Positions 21,491-31,490 of a stretch of DNA of 64,000 nucleotides are shown one piece after another (the stretch's first letter is position 1; the number at the start of each line of letters is the position of its first letter). Both the position numbers and the translations under genes were made by a program. Under the pieces are notes generated by a model. It worked only from the letters and a program-made list of their open reading frames with translations, ran no database searches and was not told where the DNA came from. Origin of the DNA: Rhodosorus marinus (Eukaryota; Rhodophyta; Stylonematophyceae; Stylonematales; Stylonemataceae); assembly GCA_029953675.1 (NCBI GenBank), contig JAMWBK010000008.1, positions 1,707,001-1,771,000 on the forward strand. The letters are read 5' to 3'.

Positions 21491-22354
21491 CCAGTACAAC
21501 CACCAACCGGTATAAAGCCTCTCGACGGCAGTTCATGCCTACGCGGGCTTCGCCAAGTGTGTGAAACTGAGTACGTTCGGTAGTGACCTTGAGCAGGGAA
21601 AGGTATCGTAATTGGCTTGTACTCAACTGTTCCACTATTGCGAGCTAAACTGGTTTCTCCTAGTCTCGGGAACGCGCATTTCCCTTCCCACTCTCGCTAC
21701 GGTTCGTTAAGTAGAAACTGATGCTCACAAAAAATCTAAGGATTATTCTAAGCTTCTTGGACTACACAGCTCACTTTCGTCGTTCATTATTGAAGCATTC
21801 CGATCTCCGATGGTGGTTGGACCGGGATGCTGTCAAGACTCATCCACGTCGGCCACCACTCATGTAGTAAGATTTGTTGTGCTGCAAGGTTTTCACCCAC
21901 GCCCGTCTGGTTGGTTCCGCTACTTCCGTTCCTACGTGTCTGAGCAAACTCCTGTATTGGGGATTGTCTTCCTCAGTATCTAATCATCATCATAATCGTC
22001 GCACTGAGCTCCCCCCGCAGCATTCACCCTTGTCCAGGCACCAGTACTTGATACAAGCTTGCGGCGTGAGTTGTCGAGGGGAAATTTTATTGGAAGGGCA
22101 CTCTGTCTCCTTTGGGATTTGTGGGATTCTCTTTTGCTACCGTTTTGTTGTAGTGATGTTCTCGTTCAGTTGAACGTGAGTCTCTAGAAGAGATGTCACA
22201 TTCAAGGCCTTCGTCCTTGGGTAGGGTCGTCCGTCTTAAGGGTCATGCTTGAGAGCAGTTGAGATGCATCGTCGGGGATGAAGAAGCTGATTGTGATCAT
22301 TCTTTCACGGGATTCAAGTAGACTTGTTCGGCTTATTGTTTCTTGCAAGAGCTG
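21491..22354. other. Intergenic upstream of the 22.4-kb gene
   Basis: No gene seen; it presumably holds the promoter and leader of that gene. Confidence 0.4.
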
Positions 22355-23095
22355 ATGGACTCGAAGCTGCTTGTCCCAGGGCTGCTGGTCTTCTTCGCTT
22401 TGGTTTACGGGCAAATTTCCTCTGATGGTTCAGGAGAAACTTGTATGGACTTTCTGCAAGGCGTCAAGCTTGGGACTGTTGAACATCGAGCGCTGTGTTC
22501 TGAAAGGTATTGTAGATATTTAATGGATGAAAAGGGTGTTGAAAGGGTCACTATGTGCGTGGGAAATCGAGTGATTGGGTACGGCAGGAGATGTGTGCAG
22601 ATTCGATTCGAACCAACGTTCCTGACCGATCCGTTGATTCGAGTCCGCGCTGGGATACATCCGAGTTGCGATTTGATTCCCGATGAGAGCGAGGGAAAGT
22701 TCCAGAAGGAAAGATCCACGGAGCAGCAGATGAGGAATATCCACAAACTGTTCCTATGCTTTGATGAAATCCCATCGAAGGAGGATTGTTGCGAGACCAA
22801 TCGATGCCTCATTGTGGAAGCCGATATCCATGACGTCGAGAGTGACGCTGAGGTCACTTCTACTCTATCCGACAAGCGATGCGGGGAGAAGAACAAGGGT
22901 TGGTGCCCTTTACGAATCGGTTGTGTGGATCCTACCCTGCAAACAACAGCCACAGCGACGGAACCGGTAGAACAGGCTCGGGACAGCACAGATTTGGAAC
23001 CAAAGCGTCAGGACGACGGCTTGGGGTTTATTGGGTACGTCGATTACGTTTATGAAAACGTCGATGGCGAGATGAAGAAGTTTAACATTTCTTGA
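22355..23095 (+). CDS. Secreted Cys-rich domain protein without RTX repeats
   Basis: Intronless, 246 residues from the ATG at 22355. Residues 1-19 form a signal peptide (LLVPGLLVFFALVYG). The rest is mainly the Cys-rich domain shared with RTX1 and RTX2: cysteines at 30, 48, 53, 68, 80, 105, 135, 145, 146, 151, 176, 184 and 190. Landmarks are AGIHPSC, KEDCCETNRC and WCPLRIGC. The C-terminal ~50 residues (TTATATEPVEQARD, then GFIGYVDYVYENVDG) show no RTX repeats. It has C80 and C135, matching C90 and C144 of RTX2; RTX1 lacks both. It may be the stand-alone form of the family or a copy that lost the beta-roll. It is tail-to-tail with the hydrolase gene, 706 bp away. Function unknown. Confidence 0.8.
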   Translation: MDSKLLVPGLLVFFALVYGQISSDGSGETCMDFLQGVKLGTVEHRALCSERYCRYLMDEKGVERVTMCVGNRVIGYGRRCVQIRFEPTFLTDPLIRVRAGIHPSCDLIPDESEGKFQKERSTEQQMRNIHKLFLCFDEIPSKEDCCETNRCLIVEADIHDVESDAEVTSTLSDKRCGEKNKGWCPLRIGCVDPTLQTTATATEPVEQARDSTDLEPKRQDDGLGFIGYVDYVYENVDGEMKKFNIS

Positions 23096-23801
23096 TTCTT
23101 GGAGGGTGGGCATCGAAGACAGCCACACAAAACGAGCTGTGATTGGGAGAGGACCGAGCTGGAGAGGAAGACGAACCTTGTGCGGGAATAACCCACAGAA
23201 AATGTCAAAAATTCTCTCCAAAAGAGGCTACGAAAACGAGTCCCAAGGATCTGCTTCCCTCCCCTGGAGAGTTTGCCGACGTAATCGCAGTGTACGACGT
23301 TGGCACTGGAAGCAGTTTACCAGTTGTTGATCAAACGAAATGGGATGTTGAACGTTCGCTGAAGGCGTGCGCAGAGTTTTGTTGAAGACGCGCAACGTTG
23401 ATTCAAGCACATGGGCCGAGCTCAAAGTTGGCAAAGTGTAACTGGAGTAGGACGGAGAAATCTCTCTCGTGGAGAACTGTGGTGGTAGAACCCGTCTTGT
23501 AGGGGTTCACTTCGTGTACAAACCAAGACTTTGATTATGGGTAGCAGCGTGCTATGCACGACACGAACCAGGCTCCTGGTAAGCCTTGCAAACCTTTGGG
23601 CTTGGTTTGTTACTCCGTATTCGGCACTGATCATCGAATCATGGGGAAAGGGGTCATGGATGAGACAGGGGAAACCGCTCGACAGGAGAAGTATGTCCAG
23701 TCTATATTTTGTTTTACTCTTTTCAGGGCGATTCTTTTAAAAAAAACAAGGGGTGGGGGTTGTCTGTCTGTACATTCCACCACAATACTGGCTAGACCTT
23801 T
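23096..23801. other. Convergent intergenic region
   Basis: The shared 3' region of the two flanking genes. Short open frames here show no domain. Confidence 0.5.
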
Positions 23802-24713
23802 TTACGCCATCCGCTTCCAAGAGTCGAGCACCAGCTTCGCGAAGATCCCGGGGTATTCCGTTTCGGGCTGGTGAGCGGAGGAGCCCCCCAGGATCTCGAG
23901 GTTCAAGTTCGGAAAGTAGCTTCGGATCACTTCAATGTAAGAGCGCGGAAAGTAGGGATCCTCACCGCTGAAGACGAGAATGCCTTCGAAACTCTTCAGT
24001 TTTGCACGTAACGACTCGTGTATCTTCCGCAGGCTCGGAGTCGGGGAAATCAAAATCAAGTAGGGTTTCCTGTCCACAATCTTCTTGTTCTTTGACAAAA
24101 ACGTCATCACTACCTGAGCACCCCAGCTCCTCGCCACGATGACAATCTTCTGGTTCGGGTCTTCGCTGATGCCCTCCTCATCCATAAGAATTGAGATTGT
24201 CTGTGCGCCAGTATAAGCAGGAATATGCAGCGCGGTGTCGCTAGCAGTGGAGTTTCCGAATCCAGGCAGATCCATGAGATAAAACGAGCCCATCTTGTCA
24301 AACAGGCCCAGGTTCTTGAACCAGTGTTCAGCGCTCTGTGTCTCTCCGGGTCCATGCAAAGCAATGATCGAGACCTTGGACTCTGGTTTCTTGTGGTAGA
24401 GGTAGTGAATCGTTCCGTAGCGGAATTCGATGACGTTTGACTCAAGCTTGTTTTTGTCAAACGACGGCGCTTCAATATCCTCCACGACGGTGATCACCGA
24501 TTCCATACCTTGACGCATCCTGGGCAATGCCAACGAGAACACGGCGAACACCAGGAGGACAATCGCCAATACAACCGCCCATTGCGATTTGTACCAGACC
24601 TCACGCCGCAGCACCGTCGTCTTGGTCTGCACCCCCTCTCCGTTTTCAACTGCCATAAACGCCGTCGAATTGGCCATCTCTACCCCTAATCCAAGGAAAA
24701 CAAACTGCAACAA
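23802..24713 (-). CDS. Membrane-anchored alpha/beta hydrolase
   Basis: Intronless, 303 residues; an alternative start at Met13 (24677) would give 291. A single hydrophobic segment (about 45-64) after a short polar N-terminus suggests a type II membrane protein with the enzyme on the lumenal or outer side. The alpha/beta-hydrolase fold is visible: LHGPG oxyanion loop (119-123), LPGFGNST, the nucleophile elbow ARSWGA with Ser196, Asp252 in FSGEDPYFP, and His281 in SSAHQPE. All three triad residues are present, so it is probably active, as an esterase, lipase or similar enzyme. The substrate cannot be told. The elbow has Ala at the usual first Gly. Confidence 0.82.
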   Translation of the reverse strand: MLQFVFLGLGVEMANSTAFMAVENGEGVQTKTTVLRREVWYKSQWAVVLAIVLLVFAVFSLALPRMRQGMESVITVVEDIEAPSFDKNKLESNVIEFRYGTIHYLYHKKPESKVSIIALHGPGETQSAEHWFKNLGLFDKMGSFYLMDLPGFGNSTASDTALHIPAYTGAQTISILMDEEGISEDPNQKIVIVARSWGAQVVMTFLSKNKKIVDRKPYLILISPTPSLRKIHESLRAKLKSFEGILVFSGEDPYFPRSYIEVIRSYFPNLNLEILGGSSAHQPETEYPGIFAKLVLDSWKRMA

Positions 24714-24777
24714 ACGTCACCCCACAACCAAACCAAACACAGAATTGTCTCTCTAAACACTACAACCCTATCATCCC

Positions 24778-24816
24778 CCCGCCCCGGCCCCCGCCCCCGC
24801 CCCCGCCCCCCGCCCT
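24778..24816 (-). promoter_or_regulatory. G-rich tract (coding strand) upstream of hydrolase
   Basis: The plus strand reads CCGCCCCGGCCCCCGCCCCC and continues with further C5-C6 runs. On the coding (minus) strand this gives at least five G4-G6 runs within about 35 nt, a strong G-quadruplex candidate and GC-box-like. It lies 65-103 bp before the start codon, so it is probably in the promoter or leader. A regulatory role is inference. Confidence 0.45.
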
Positions 24817-25543
24817 ACCCCAAAAGAAAATCTGAATAACCACCACGAACAGCTAGCTCTCTCCACAGATCCCGCGCTTGGCTCTCCTTCACTCCTTCCC
24901 CTCACTCTCTCCCTTCCCCTTTTCCAACCAAAAGAAAAAACCTAAATATTTAATCCCAATCAAAGGAAATCCTCCTCACCACCCTAAAACTATAGGACGT
25001 GAATCCCAACGCAAAAAAAAAAACTTCAACACCTAGCCAGCAAAGCCACCGCACGGGCTGACCAAAAGCCACCCACCGCAGCTAAGCCACTCACTCAGTA
25101 GCCACCTCAGCTAGCCAGCCAGGAAGCACATCTCTGCCAGCCAAGCCGGTCAATCAGCCACTTCATCTACAGGAAAACAAAACAAAAAAACCCTTCGGCC
25201 AAAAAAACAGCTTAAAACAACGACAACAAAAAAATTGAAGTTTTTTGTCCCTCTGATTTTGCGGTTGCCACTGTGTCCTGTATACTGTGTCCCGTGTCTC
25301 CCCATCCCAAAGGCGTCTCTCTCCCCCCTCCCCATCCACACCCCCGTTGGCCAAGAAACCACTCCCTGGGGATGAATAATGACGGTTATGTCAACAAATC
25401 CACACACACAGCCCCCCCTGCTAGAATACCCGCCTTTGAAAAGTGCAATTGTTTTGGACCTTTTGACTGCGTGAACGGGCAGTTGTTGATGACCTGGGTG
25501 GGTGGGCCCTTTGGGAGAGAGCAGATGAATGGCTGAAGTTTAT
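24817..25543. other. Intergenic, low complexity
   Basis: Includes a run of GCCAGC/AGCCAC-type repeats (about 25035-25150) and A/C-rich stretches. No gene seen. Confidence 0.5.
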
Positions 25544-26006
25544 AAAGTAACAAGAAACACAAGGAAAAAGCACAAAACACCCATCTTGTCAACAGGTTCA
25601 TAACCTGTGAGCCCAGTCGAGTTGCTCCTTGGAGATGTTCTTCAGGCCTTCGTGGTTGCATCGAAAACGCAGGATCAGACAGATGTCGCCCAAGCGCTGC
25701 GTGGCCTTGTACTCGGTTGCGTCGAGTTTGAATACCTTGGAGTAGTATTCTTCGAGCGATGAGACAACGCTAGGGCTACTCAGATGGCTTCGAAGAATAA
25801 TACTCCAAGATATTCAAACTCGACGCAACCGAGTACAAGGCCACGCAGCGCTTGGGCCACATCTGTCTGATCCTGAAGCATGAAAGCGTTTTCGATGCAA
25901 CCATCGAAGGCCTGATGAACATCTCCAAGGAGCAACTCGACTGGGCTCATAACCTGTTATCAAGATAGGTGTTTTGTGCCTTTTCCTTGTGTTTCTTGTT
26001 ACTTTA
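25544..26006. repeat. Large fold-back inverted repeat
   Basis: Arms of about 216 bp (25544-25759 and about 25794-26006) with a spacer of about 35 bp, roughly 90% identical by eye. Both arms encode the same peptide in opposite directions: KIFKLDATEYKATQRLGHIC, then ISKEQLDWAHNLLS. A related end (ELGS/WAHNLL-like) occurs near 45100-45130, and the sequence after the right arm resembles 3015-3110. So the arms derive from a dispersed element, possibly a gag-like gene. Confidence 0.75.
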
Positions 26007-26366
26007 TCTTAGAGTCTCCCTCACTAGTATGACAATGACAATGAGCTTGACTCATATAAGCATCAAACTTGGTTAACCCCAATGCTTCTAAGCACTTCAG
26101 CAACGGGAAACCGCCGGGAAACTTTTTGGGGTGTGTGGGAAGGAGCAGGGGAGTTTGGCTAATCAAAAATACTGATTGAGGCGTTGGAGTCCAAAAAAAG
26201 ACTTGGTATGGCGCAATCTGGGTGATGGTCTGTGAAACTGGACTTTACTAGAGTCTGTGAAACTAGGACGGAATAATTTCCTTAATTGCTTTTTGTAAGT
26301 TGGGGTTCTTCTAAATTTCTCCGGGAACTAGTACCGGTTTGTCTATTGATCGATGACCCGTTAATT
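26007..26366. other. Intergenic with a dispersed-repeat flank
   Basis: 26008-26100 matches 3025-3115 (TTAGAGTCTCCCTC...ATGACAA). The rest is unassigned. Confidence 0.45.
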
Positions 26367-26640
26367 CAGAGCCTAACTACCCTAAGAAGCGAGAAACAAG
26401 ACGCTATTGACGCGCGTTCAAAGCAGCGTTGGAACGCCAGAGGGTCAAAGACAGCTCCGTGAGGAGGCTATCAAGACGACCTGGGTTGTTGCAAAGAGCG
26501 CACGAAGCCAACGACGACCTAAACTATCAACACGTGCTCGCTTTTCAGGGTAGTTTGGCTCTGAACAAACGGATGGATCAACAAACCCAAGGCACTCGAT
26601 GATGAGTGGAACAAACCGGTATTGATCAGATTCGGAGATC
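26367..26640 (-). pseudogene. LINE endonuclease 3' end (family A), with nested tail
   Basis: Minus-strand frame YRFVPLIIECLGF and then SLGRRWLRALFATTQ, the end of the R2-like protein. It is interrupted at about 26530-26578 by a short tail fragment of the same family in the opposite direction (TTTTCAGGGTAGTTTGGCTC). Confidence 0.5.
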
Positions 26641-26664
26641 CGTTTATTCATCATCATCAGTCTA

Positions 26665-26880
26665 TTCAGAGCCTAACTACCCGGAGAAAGGAGAAACAAG
26701 ACGCTCACGATGCGCGTCCAACAATAAATTAGCGTTGGAACGCCAGAGGGTCAAGGACAGATCCGCGAGGAGACTGTCAAGGTCCACTTCGTCATGTAAC
26801 CTCCGGGTGGTGTACAGGTGCACTTTTGATCCGCTTATTCGGAGCCTAACTACCCTGAGAAGCAAGAAACAAGACGCTGA
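26665..26880 (-). repeat. LINE 3' tails (family A), two fragments
   Basis: Two minus-strand tails with the family signature AGCCTAACTACCC...GAAACAAGACGCT, at 26670-26800 and about 26836-26882. Confidence 0.5.
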
Positions 26881-27059
26881 TAAACCAGAAGAAGAAGATG
26901 ACGGCTTGGAACCGGCGGGTGGTATAAGTCGTTTGCGCTCAAGATGATGCTGAAACGGACGTTGTAGCCGTGCCTTCGAGGCCGCCTGATCAGTCTGTTA
27001 CCCGGTCGGGTCCGGCCCATTCGAGGACGGGTCTCGTACAAAAACCCCTGTCTTGGGAC

Positions 27060-27455
27060 CTACATCGGAACTCGTACGCCACCCTTCTGAGTTCGCCTTC
27101 CTCTCCCGCCTTCGACCTTGGCACGGCTCCGTGGTTTTTAGGGTAGTCTGAGCTCCCACTTCTTTACTGTCATTCCTGCCTACCCGCGGTTTTTTGTGAC
27201 AGACTTCGAGCTCGTGCGAACTTGCGGTTGTACCCAGGGTCACAACCCCCATGGCCTGCGCACAGGGATTCGAGGTTCAAGGGGCCCGGACCGGACGCCA
27301 TACGCGGCTCAACCGCCTGCTTTTCCACTAGCCTCGTTCTCTATCGCTCGGTACGGACGAGAAGTGGAATATCAGGTCCCTCTGGCGGTGGCAACGAAAG
27401 CTGCTGACGAGAGTGACGCCCCAGCGGTACAGCGTGTGGCAGATCTCGATGTAAG
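27060..27455 (+). pseudogene. LINE family A, 5' part of endonuclease domain
   Basis: Plus-strand pieces: TDFELVRTCGCTQG, then FSIARYGREVEYQVPLAVA, then DAPAVQRVADLDVS in shifting frames. It matches the upstream half of the copy at 28.2 kb and stops at about 27455, where a minus-strand copy begins. Confidence 0.5.
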
Positions 27456-27960
27456 CAGCATTTGAGCGCCACAAGGTCAAAGAAAGCTCCGTGAGCAGAC
27501 TATCTAGACGCCCTGGGTCGTTGCGAAAGAGACCTCGCAGCCAGCGAGAACCTACACTATGTATCAAGCCAAAGCATTCAATAATGAGGGGGACAAACCG
27601 GTATGTCACCGCCGAATCGCGAAAAGTAGGGTTTGACATCGCTGCGGCGTACTGCGATTCTTTCACATTCCGCATGGACTGAGCTGCAGCTCCTCGACGC
27701 GCAGCGGACGCAGGCAGGTACCTGGTCGCCTGAGGACAAGGGATGGAGAGGTCAATGTACTCACGGCGACGCACATTTAGGTCAGACACAACGAGATCCG
27801 CCACCCGCCGCCGCGTGCTATGATTCTTTCACATGCCGCATGGACGGAGCTGCAGCTCCTCGACGCCCAGCGGACGCAGGTAGGTGCCTGGTCCCCTGAG
27901 GACAAGGGATGTAGAGGTCAATGTACTCACGGCGACGCGCGTTTAGGTCATTGCTAGTCT
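27456..27960 (-). pseudogene. LINE family A, inverted copy plus partial duplicate
   Basis: The minus-strand frame from 27804 reads ADLVVSDLNVRRREYIDLSI, then CPQATRYLPASAARRGAAAQ, then VTYRFVPLIIECFGL and LSLTLWRSNAA. It meets the plus-strand copy head-on at 27455. 27805-27960 repeats the start of the same segment in the same direction. The structure resembles twin-primed, inverted LINE insertions. Confidence 0.6.
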
Positions 27961-28200
27961 CCTCACGGAGCTGTCCTTGACCTTATGGCGTTCCAACGCG
28001 GCTTTATTGTTCGACGCGCGTCATCAGCGTCTTGTTTCTCGCTTCTCAGCGTAGTTAGGCTCTGATAAACTGATGATAATGAGTTTTCTTTGACAAGGTG
28101 GCGCTCCAATTCTGCTTTGTTTGTGGACGCGCGTCATCAGCGTCTTGTCTCTCGCTTCTCAGGGTACTTAGCCTCTGAATAAACGGATCATCATCGTTAT
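27955..28200 (+). repeat. LINE 3' tails (family A), two tandem fragments
   Basis: Each contains GACGCGCGTCATCAGCGTCTT and CTCGCTTCTCAG followed by GGCTCTGATAAAC or GCCTCTGAATAAACGG. The second ends in ATCATCATCG, a trinucleotide tail. Confidence 0.6.
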
Positions 28201-29075
28201 AAGGCCTCAGCTCCCGCTTCTTCACGGTCATACTGCGTACCCGTGGTTGGCGCTTACCGATCTCGAACTACGTGTAAGCTTACGACTGCACCTGGGGTTG
28301 CCGCAACCTCCTTGTCCTGCTGAGCGGGATTCTCGATGTCCATTGTGCGGGGCGAATGTGCCTTGGGTGATAATGGTGCGCAGTGTTGGCGTCTTGTGCG
28401 GAGGTTCAAGGGGCCCGGACCAGACGCCATACACGGCTCAACCGCTTGTTTTCCCGCTACCTTCGTTCTCAACGTGCGCACGCGTTGATGTCCTGGGCGG
28501 AGGTTCAAGGGGCCCGGACCAGACGCCATACGCGGCTCAACCGCTTGCTTTTCCGCTACCTCATTCTCAATCGCTCGGTACCGACCGAGAAGTGGAGTAT
28601 CAGCTCTCTCTGGCGGTGGCTACGGAAATTGCTGACGAGGATCCGCCACCCCAGCGGTACAGGGGTGGCGGATCTCGTTGTGTCTGACCTAAATACGCGT
28701 CGCAGTGAGTACATCGACCTCTCAATCCCTTGTCCTCAGGCGACCAGGTACCTGCCTGCGTCCGCTGCGCGTCGAGGAACTGCAGCTCGGTCCATGCGGC
28801 ATGTGAAAGAATCGCAGTACGCCGCAGCGATGTCAAACCCTACTTTTCGCGATTCGGCGGTGACGTACCGGTTTGTCCCACTCATTATTGAATGCTTTGG
28901 CTTGACAGATAGTGTAGGTTCTCGTTGGCTGCGAGATATCTTTCGCAACGACCCAGGGCGTCTAGATAGCTGCTCACGGAGCTGTCTTTGACCCTGTGGC
29001 GCTGAAATGCTGCTTTGCTTTTAGACACGCGTCATCAGCGTCTTGTCTCTCGCTTCTCGGGGTAGTTAGCCTCAG
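28200..29075 (+). pseudogene. LINE family A, longest endonuclease copy
   Basis: Best copy of the family here. It starts with TDLELRVSLRLHLGLPQPP and CPLC, then the RRHT region VQGARTRRHTRLNRL (present twice), then EVEYQLSLAVATEIADED, ADLVVSDLNTRRSEYIDLSI, YRFVPLIIECFGL and WLRDIFRNDPGRLDS. The CCHC-RH(T)-D-D order fits the restriction-like endonuclease of R2-type elements. At least two frameshifts and an internal 99-bp duplication make it non-functional. The 3' end is CTTCTCGGGGTAGTTAGCCTC. Confidence 0.65.
28398..28595 (+). repeat. Tandem 99-bp duplication inside LINE
   Basis: GCGGAGGTTCAAGGGGCCCG starts at 28398 and again at 28497. The unit is exactly 33 codons, so the reading frame is kept. 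Confidence 0.8.
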
Positions 29076-29250
29076 AATAAACGTTAAGAAAAAATCGAGT
29101 CGGAGAGCCTGGAAGGGTTTTCTTCAACACATGTCATCAGAGTCTTGTCTCTCGCTTCTCAGGGTAGTTAGGCTCTGAATAAACGTGAAGGAGATCATTG
29201 TCTCTCGCTTCTCAGGGTAGTTAGGCTCTGAATAAACCAAAAGAAGATCA
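29076..29250 (+). repeat. LINE 3' tails (family A), two further fragments
   Basis: Repeated GTCTCTCGCTTCTCAGGGTA and GTTAGGCTCTGAATAAAC at about 29145-29185 and 29200-29239. Confidence 0.55.
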
Positions 29251-29860
29251 TCATCGACCGGGAGGTGGAGTATGAGGTGCCCCTGCCGGTGGCAACGGCA
29301 AATACTGAAGTGGCTGATGCCCCGGTGGTGCAACGGGTGTCGGACCTACTGGTCACTGATCTGAGTCCTCGTCGGAGTGAGTACTTCGACCTTTCTATCC
29401 CTTGCCCTCACTCAGGCTGCCAGATCTGGTATACCTGCCAGCGTATGTCTGCTCGACGCCTAGGCGCTGCAGCTCGGTCAATGCGGCAACTCAAGGAATC
29501 CCAGTACGCTGCGGCTATGTTAGACTCTACGTTTCGCGATTCGGCATTGTCCTAGCGGTTTGTTCCACTCGTCACAGAGTACTTACGTTTAGTTGATAGT
29601 GTAGGTTCTCGTTGGCTTCGTGGCCTCTTTCGGACCAACCCAGGTCGTTTTGATAGCCTGCTCACGGCGCGTTATCAGCGTCTTCTCTCTCGCTTCTCAG
29701 GGTATAACTACCCTGAGAAGCGAGAGAGAAGACGCTGATAGGCTCTGAATAAACGGATCGAGATGTCCTTGACCTTGTGGCGCTACAACGCTGCTTTACT
29801 GTTGGACGCGCGTCAGCGGCGTCTTGTTTCTCGCTTGTCCGGGTAGTTTGGCTCTGAATA
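29250..29860 (+). pseudogene. LINE family A, endonuclease and 3' end with hairpin
   Basis: Reads DREVEYEVPLPVATANTEVA, then SDLLVTDLSPRRSEYFDLSI, then RSMRQLKESQYAAAM. An in-frame stop follows DSALS, then RFVPLVTEYLRLVDSVGSRW. It ends with the hairpin at 29674-29739 and a second tail to 29860 (CTCTGAATAAACGGATCATC). Confidence 0.6.
29674..29739. repeat. Perfect 31-bp hairpin in LINE tail
   Basis: Left arm 29674-29704 begins ATCAGCGTCTTCTCTCTCGC. Right arm 29709-29739 is its exact reverse complement. The loop is TAAC. Confidence 0.95.
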
Positions 29861-30490
29861 AACGGATCATCAAAGACCCCGAGGGGTCTCATGATCACCA
29901 TCATCCGTGGTCTCCCTGCTGGACACCGACCGGACACCGACCCGCATTTATTTGGATGAGTAACTCGTGGGTAGTAATGAAGGCTGGAGCGTCCCGAACC
30001 TAATCTTAGAAATGTATTGAACAAGTTTCGCAAAAACCAAAGGGTTTTAAGGCAGTGATGCTTCTCGCTCGCTTCGTCGTTTTTTTCCTCGAGCCCCGGG
30101 CCGCCTTGACAGCCTCCTCACGGAGCTATAACTAGGCTTGTGCGAAGTGGGTTGGGTTTTTCGCAGTTTTCCGACCCAGAAGTGGTTAAACCCGCGAAAA
30201 CAGGGGGATTGAGGGGGATATACAGCCAAAAACCCGACCCACTGTGCACAACCCTACTAAAACTGAGTCTCTAGCGTTCGAATGCTGACTTGTTGTTCGA
30301 CGCGCGTCATCATCATCAGCGTCTCCCCTTTCCGCTCCTCATGGTAGATAGTCTCTGAATAAATTGTTGTTGTTGAACTAAGATATTGCGAGGTAGCTCT
30401 GTCTTGTACGACCTCTCTTTTCGCTTTTTACTAAAGGAGACCGGGCTTAGCTACCAACACTCGCGCATCAAGAATTTTTTTCGTCGCGCA
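29861..30490. other. Degenerate repeat-rich stretch
   Basis: Holds a short family A tail at about 30285-30360 that ends in AATAAATTGTTGTTGTTG, a trinucleotide tail unlike the (ATC)n of other copies. No gene seen. Confidence 0.45.
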
Positions 30491-30494
30491 AGCG

Positions 30495-30650
30495 ACTTTT
30501 CCCCGGTTTGCACGCTTCCCTCCCTAGTTCTAAGTTCCTTTTCACGCCTTGCGTAGCTCTTCAGGCTATGCTAATAAAGCCCTACCTAGTTCCTAGTGCC
30601 TTTTAACGGTTTGCGTAGCGCTGTAGGCTATGCTAATTAAGCCAATAAAG
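30495..30650 (+). repeat. LINE 3' tails (family B), two fragments
   Basis: Two tails, each with CCTAGTTC...GTTCCTTTTCACGCC- or CTTTTAACGGTTTGCGTAGC-type sequence and GGCTATGCTAAT. Confidence 0.6.
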
Positions 30651-30654
30651 CCCA

Positions 30655-31490
30655 GTACCACCGCCGCTCGCCTCCGCGGCATGGGAGGCCATCTTTCACA
30701 TTTGTGGTTAACGGCCCTGCCGTCATCACTGGGTCACCGTCTGGATGCCTTCCAGTTTCGCTCTGCCGCACGGATTTACCTGGGTTTGCCACAAGCTCCG
30801 TGGCATTTCTAATCGGCCGTCTTTCTGTTAGGGATGTGAGAGTTGGATCGATGCTTGTAGTTACCATTTCTTAGGTTCATGCGGACTGTTGAGAGGTCTT
30901 CGTACGAGGCGTCACACTCGCTTCAAGTACATTCTCAGCGAATGTCTGACTCGGGTAGGGCATACGGTTGAGGTGGAATCGGAACTACCCAGATCGGTCT
31001 CAGATAGGGCACCGCCCCGCTGTATCGCAGATCTCCTCGTCTCCGATGCTGCCGCCAGACGCTCAGCATATGTTGACCTCGCGATTACATGCCCTGTGGC
31101 AAGCGCCCATCTCACGGCTGCCGCCCGTCGCCGGGGAGCAGCTGCTTCGGCCCTTCGGCACGTGAAGGAACGACGGTATGCTGAGAGTATGGCCAGCCTG
31201 CCTCGCGCTGAGGGTCGCTCCCACTGGTTCCAGCCTTTCATTGTGCAAAGCTTTGGCCACGTGGAGAAGTCGGGTTTGGAGTGGTTGCGGAAATGTTTCA
31301 CTGAGCATCCTGTTGAATACTTGGAACTTTTGCGGCGCTTAAGTGTCTCTCTGTGGCGATATTCGAGCAGCATGCTTGCCGAGGCGCGCCATCGGCGCCT
31401 GGGTTTGCACGCTTCCCTACCTAGTTCTTAGTTCCTTTTAACGGTTTGCGTAGCGCTGGAGGCTATGCTAATAAAGCCAGTAGGCTAATA
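30655..31490 (+). pseudogene. LINE family B, best endonuclease copy
   Basis: The frame from about 30835 to 31431 is open and reads CESWIDACSYHFLGSCGLLR, then TRRHTRFKYILSE, then HTVEVESELPRS, IADLLVSDAAARRSAYVDLA, RRGAAASALRHVKERRYAES, and WLRKCFTEHPVEYLELLRR, with a stop after LHASLPSS. The RHT and DLLV...YVDLA positions correspond to the RHN and PD...D motifs of R2-type endonucleases. Upstream (30670-30830) the frame is broken. The rest of the element, including reverse transcriptase, is absent. Confidence 0.65.
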
